DNA of 12,493 nt from Baffinella frigidus (Eukaryota; Cryptophyceae; Cryptomonadales; Baffinellaceae), in assembly GCA_026770585.1 (NCBI GenBank), contig MU646512.1:167198-179690 (forward strand), written 5' to 3'. Shown here in pieces: positions 11,468 to 12,493 of this stretch. Each line of letters starts with the position of its first letter. The first letter of the stretch is position 1. Both the position numbers and the translations under genes were made by a program. The notes beneath the pieces were generated by a model. It had not been told where the DNA came from and did no database searches. It saw only the letters and a program-made list of their open reading frames with translations.

Positions 11468-11496
11468 TAAACCCTCAACCCTCAACCCTCAACCCA
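11468..11496 (-). repeat. Short TTGAGGG telomere-like array
   Basis: Four CCCTCAA units on the plus strand (complement TTGAGGG), the same variant as the array at position 1 but in the opposite orientation. Confidence 0.88.
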
Positions 11497-11544
11497 AAAT
11501 CTTGACCCCCCCGTACTGATCGGGAGTCCCACGACTGTCGACCA

Positions 11545-11690
11545 ATCTCATACGCAAACACTTATAATTTATAAACTGGATTTCAATCAAAATTACTACA
11601 CGTCTGCTTTAATATTACTATTAAACATCGTTTTGTGTAGTAAATTACATTGAATGCAGTTTATAAATTATGAGTGTTTGCGTATGAAAT
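11545..11690. repeat. Fold-back element, family E, copy 2
   Basis: Nearly identical to 4221-4366 in the same orientation, with ends ATCTCATACGCAAACACTTA and GTGTTTGCGTATGAAAT. Here it is not enclosed in the family F arms, which shows that E is an independent unit. Confidence 0.9.
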
Positions 11691-11735
11691 CACAGTGTTT
11701 CCTACCGTAGGGTCGTAGGTCTTGTCGCGTAGGGG

Positions 11736-11798
11736 TTATTCAAAATCACACATCCTGCCCGGTTTCACGGTTTTTATTCAAAATCACACATCCTGCCC
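11736..11798 (+). repeat. 25-bp direct repeat, two copies
   Basis: TTATTCAAAATCACACATCC then TGCCC occurs identically at 11736-11760 and 11774-11798, separated by 13 bp. It lies just upstream of a family C element. Function unknown. Confidence 0.9.
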
Positions 11799-11814
11799 TG
11801 TTCAACCGTCCCTG

Positions 11815-11988
11815 TAGAGCGCTGTGCAGAGAAGTTGGCCACGGGAAATAATGGAAAATCGAGAAATTGGAGTCATTTTGTCGACTTTGAGAAATTTAGT
11901 ACCATGGATTTCTCAAAAGTGGACGAAATGGCTCCAATTTCCCCATTTTCTCATGTTTCGGTGGCCAACTTCTCTGCACAGCGCTCTA
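11815..11988. mobile_element. Family C TA-flanked fold-back, complete
   Basis: The TA at 11815-11816 precedes GAGCGCTGTGCAGAGAAG, and CTTCTCTGCACAGCGCTC precedes the TA at 11987-11988. The 170-bp body matches the copy at 5320-5494. The two complete copies give the family ends and the TA target. Confidence 0.92.
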
Positions 11989-12044
11989 CGAACAAAGCCT
12001 GCCGGGTTAAGTCAACCGTTGGGGTAAGTCAAATGTCGGACGAC

Positions 12045-12362
12045 GCCGATTTCTTCAGGTTATGGCCACTTTTGACGTGATTCGTCCCTAAAGTTATGGC
12101 CACGTTTGACGGTATGGTCGCTTTTGACGTGACACGCACCCTAAGGTTATGGCAACTTTTGGCGTTGTGGCCACGTTTGACGTGTCGCGTGGGCCCGCCT
12201 CGGCAGATGAGCAACGTGCGGGTGGTGCGCGGAGAAACCACGAGGTTGTGGCCACTTTTGACGTGAGGCTATGGCCACTTTTGACGTGATTCGTCCCTAA
12301 GGTTACGGCCACTTTTGACGGTATGGACACTTTTGACGTGATTCGTTCCCTAAGGTTATGGC
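12045..12362 (+). repeat. GGTTATGGCCACTTTTGACGTG minisatellite
   Basis: Units of about 34 and 52 bp are built from TATGGCCACTTTTGACGTGA and ATTCGTCCCTAAGG. TGACGTG occurs six times and TGACGGT twice. A 41-bp segment starting CGCCTCGGCAG interrupts it at 12196-12236 and recurs at its right edge (12365-12405), there reading CAG-GTGAGT like a splice donor. Confidence 0.85.
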
Positions 12363-12364
12363 CA

Positions 12365-12493
12365 CGCCTCGGCAGGTGAGTAACGTGCGGGTGGTGCGGG
12401 GAGAAGCTACCACCCTCCTCAGGTTGTGAACCCCCCGGGCCACTTAGCAGCCACCGGATACAGTCCATCTAAACGATATGTAGGATACAGTCC
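12365..12493. other. Window end: repeated CGCCTCGGCAG segment and GGATACAGTCC pair
   Basis: It holds the second CGCCTCGGCAG segment (12365-12405). GGATACAGTCC lies at 12456-12466 and again as the last 11 bases. GTCCATCTAAACGA between them also occurs at 7283-7296, inside the CACTC-ended fold-back. No gene can be supported; the window may cut another element. Confidence 0.55.

Overview
This window looks like repeat-rich, gene-poor nuclear DNA of a eukaryotic alga. Three things point that way: (1) many short arrays of the plant/alga-type telomere heptamer TTTAGGG and its variants; (2) dozens of non-autonomous fold-back (MITE-like) elements, two families flanked by TA dinucleotides; and (3) a divergent pair of GC-rich reading frames that both begin like secretory precursors, one with the signal-peptide end ASA followed by Phe that is typical of plastid preproteins in algae with complex red plastids. 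A cryptophyte is my best guess, but this is inference from motifs only. No rRNA, tRNA, transposase, reverse transcriptase, phage or CRISPR feature was recognised.

Layout. 1-900: a TTGAGGG array, an AT-rich patch between two 28-bp direct repeats, then three fold-backs (families A, B, B). 900-2281: the only plausible intact genes, a minus-strand frame (904-1488) and a plus-strand frame (1702-2193, perhaps spliced to 2281) sharing a 213-bp divergent promoter. 2262-2510: decayed TCTAGGG/TTGAGGG arrays. 2512-4059: a family E relative, a compound tandem array of about 271-bp units with GAG-rich cores, two family C elements caught in a segmental duplication, and a family D element. 4086-5494: a pure TTTAGGG array, an outer fold-back (F) containing family E, a conserved ~92-bp repeat, two family B copies and a family C copy. 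5495-6430: a perfect 24-bp palindrome and a 15-bp-period GTAC array broken four times by a GC-rich module. 6445-7160: family A between oppositely oriented telomere-like arrays.

7164-8480 holds three copies of one exon that matches the motif I region of the tRNA (guanine-N7)-methyltransferase TrmB. The first copy is broken by a 160-bp CACTC-ended fold-back with a 5-bp target duplication, the second is intact up to a consensus-like splice donor, and the third is partly deleted. Each is embedded in minisatellites and fold-backs. 8580-12493 is intergenic: fold-backs, TTCAGGG and CTCTCCCT arrays, nested direct repeats, several perfect hairpins, a GTTTGATTCG-type repeat and a TGACGTG-rich minisatellite.

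No pathway can be assembled from this window. The two divergent genes are probably unrelated to the methyltransferase fragments. The main biology is structural: layered insertion of small DNA transposons, local homogenisation of telomere-like repeats, and duplication of a gene fragment.
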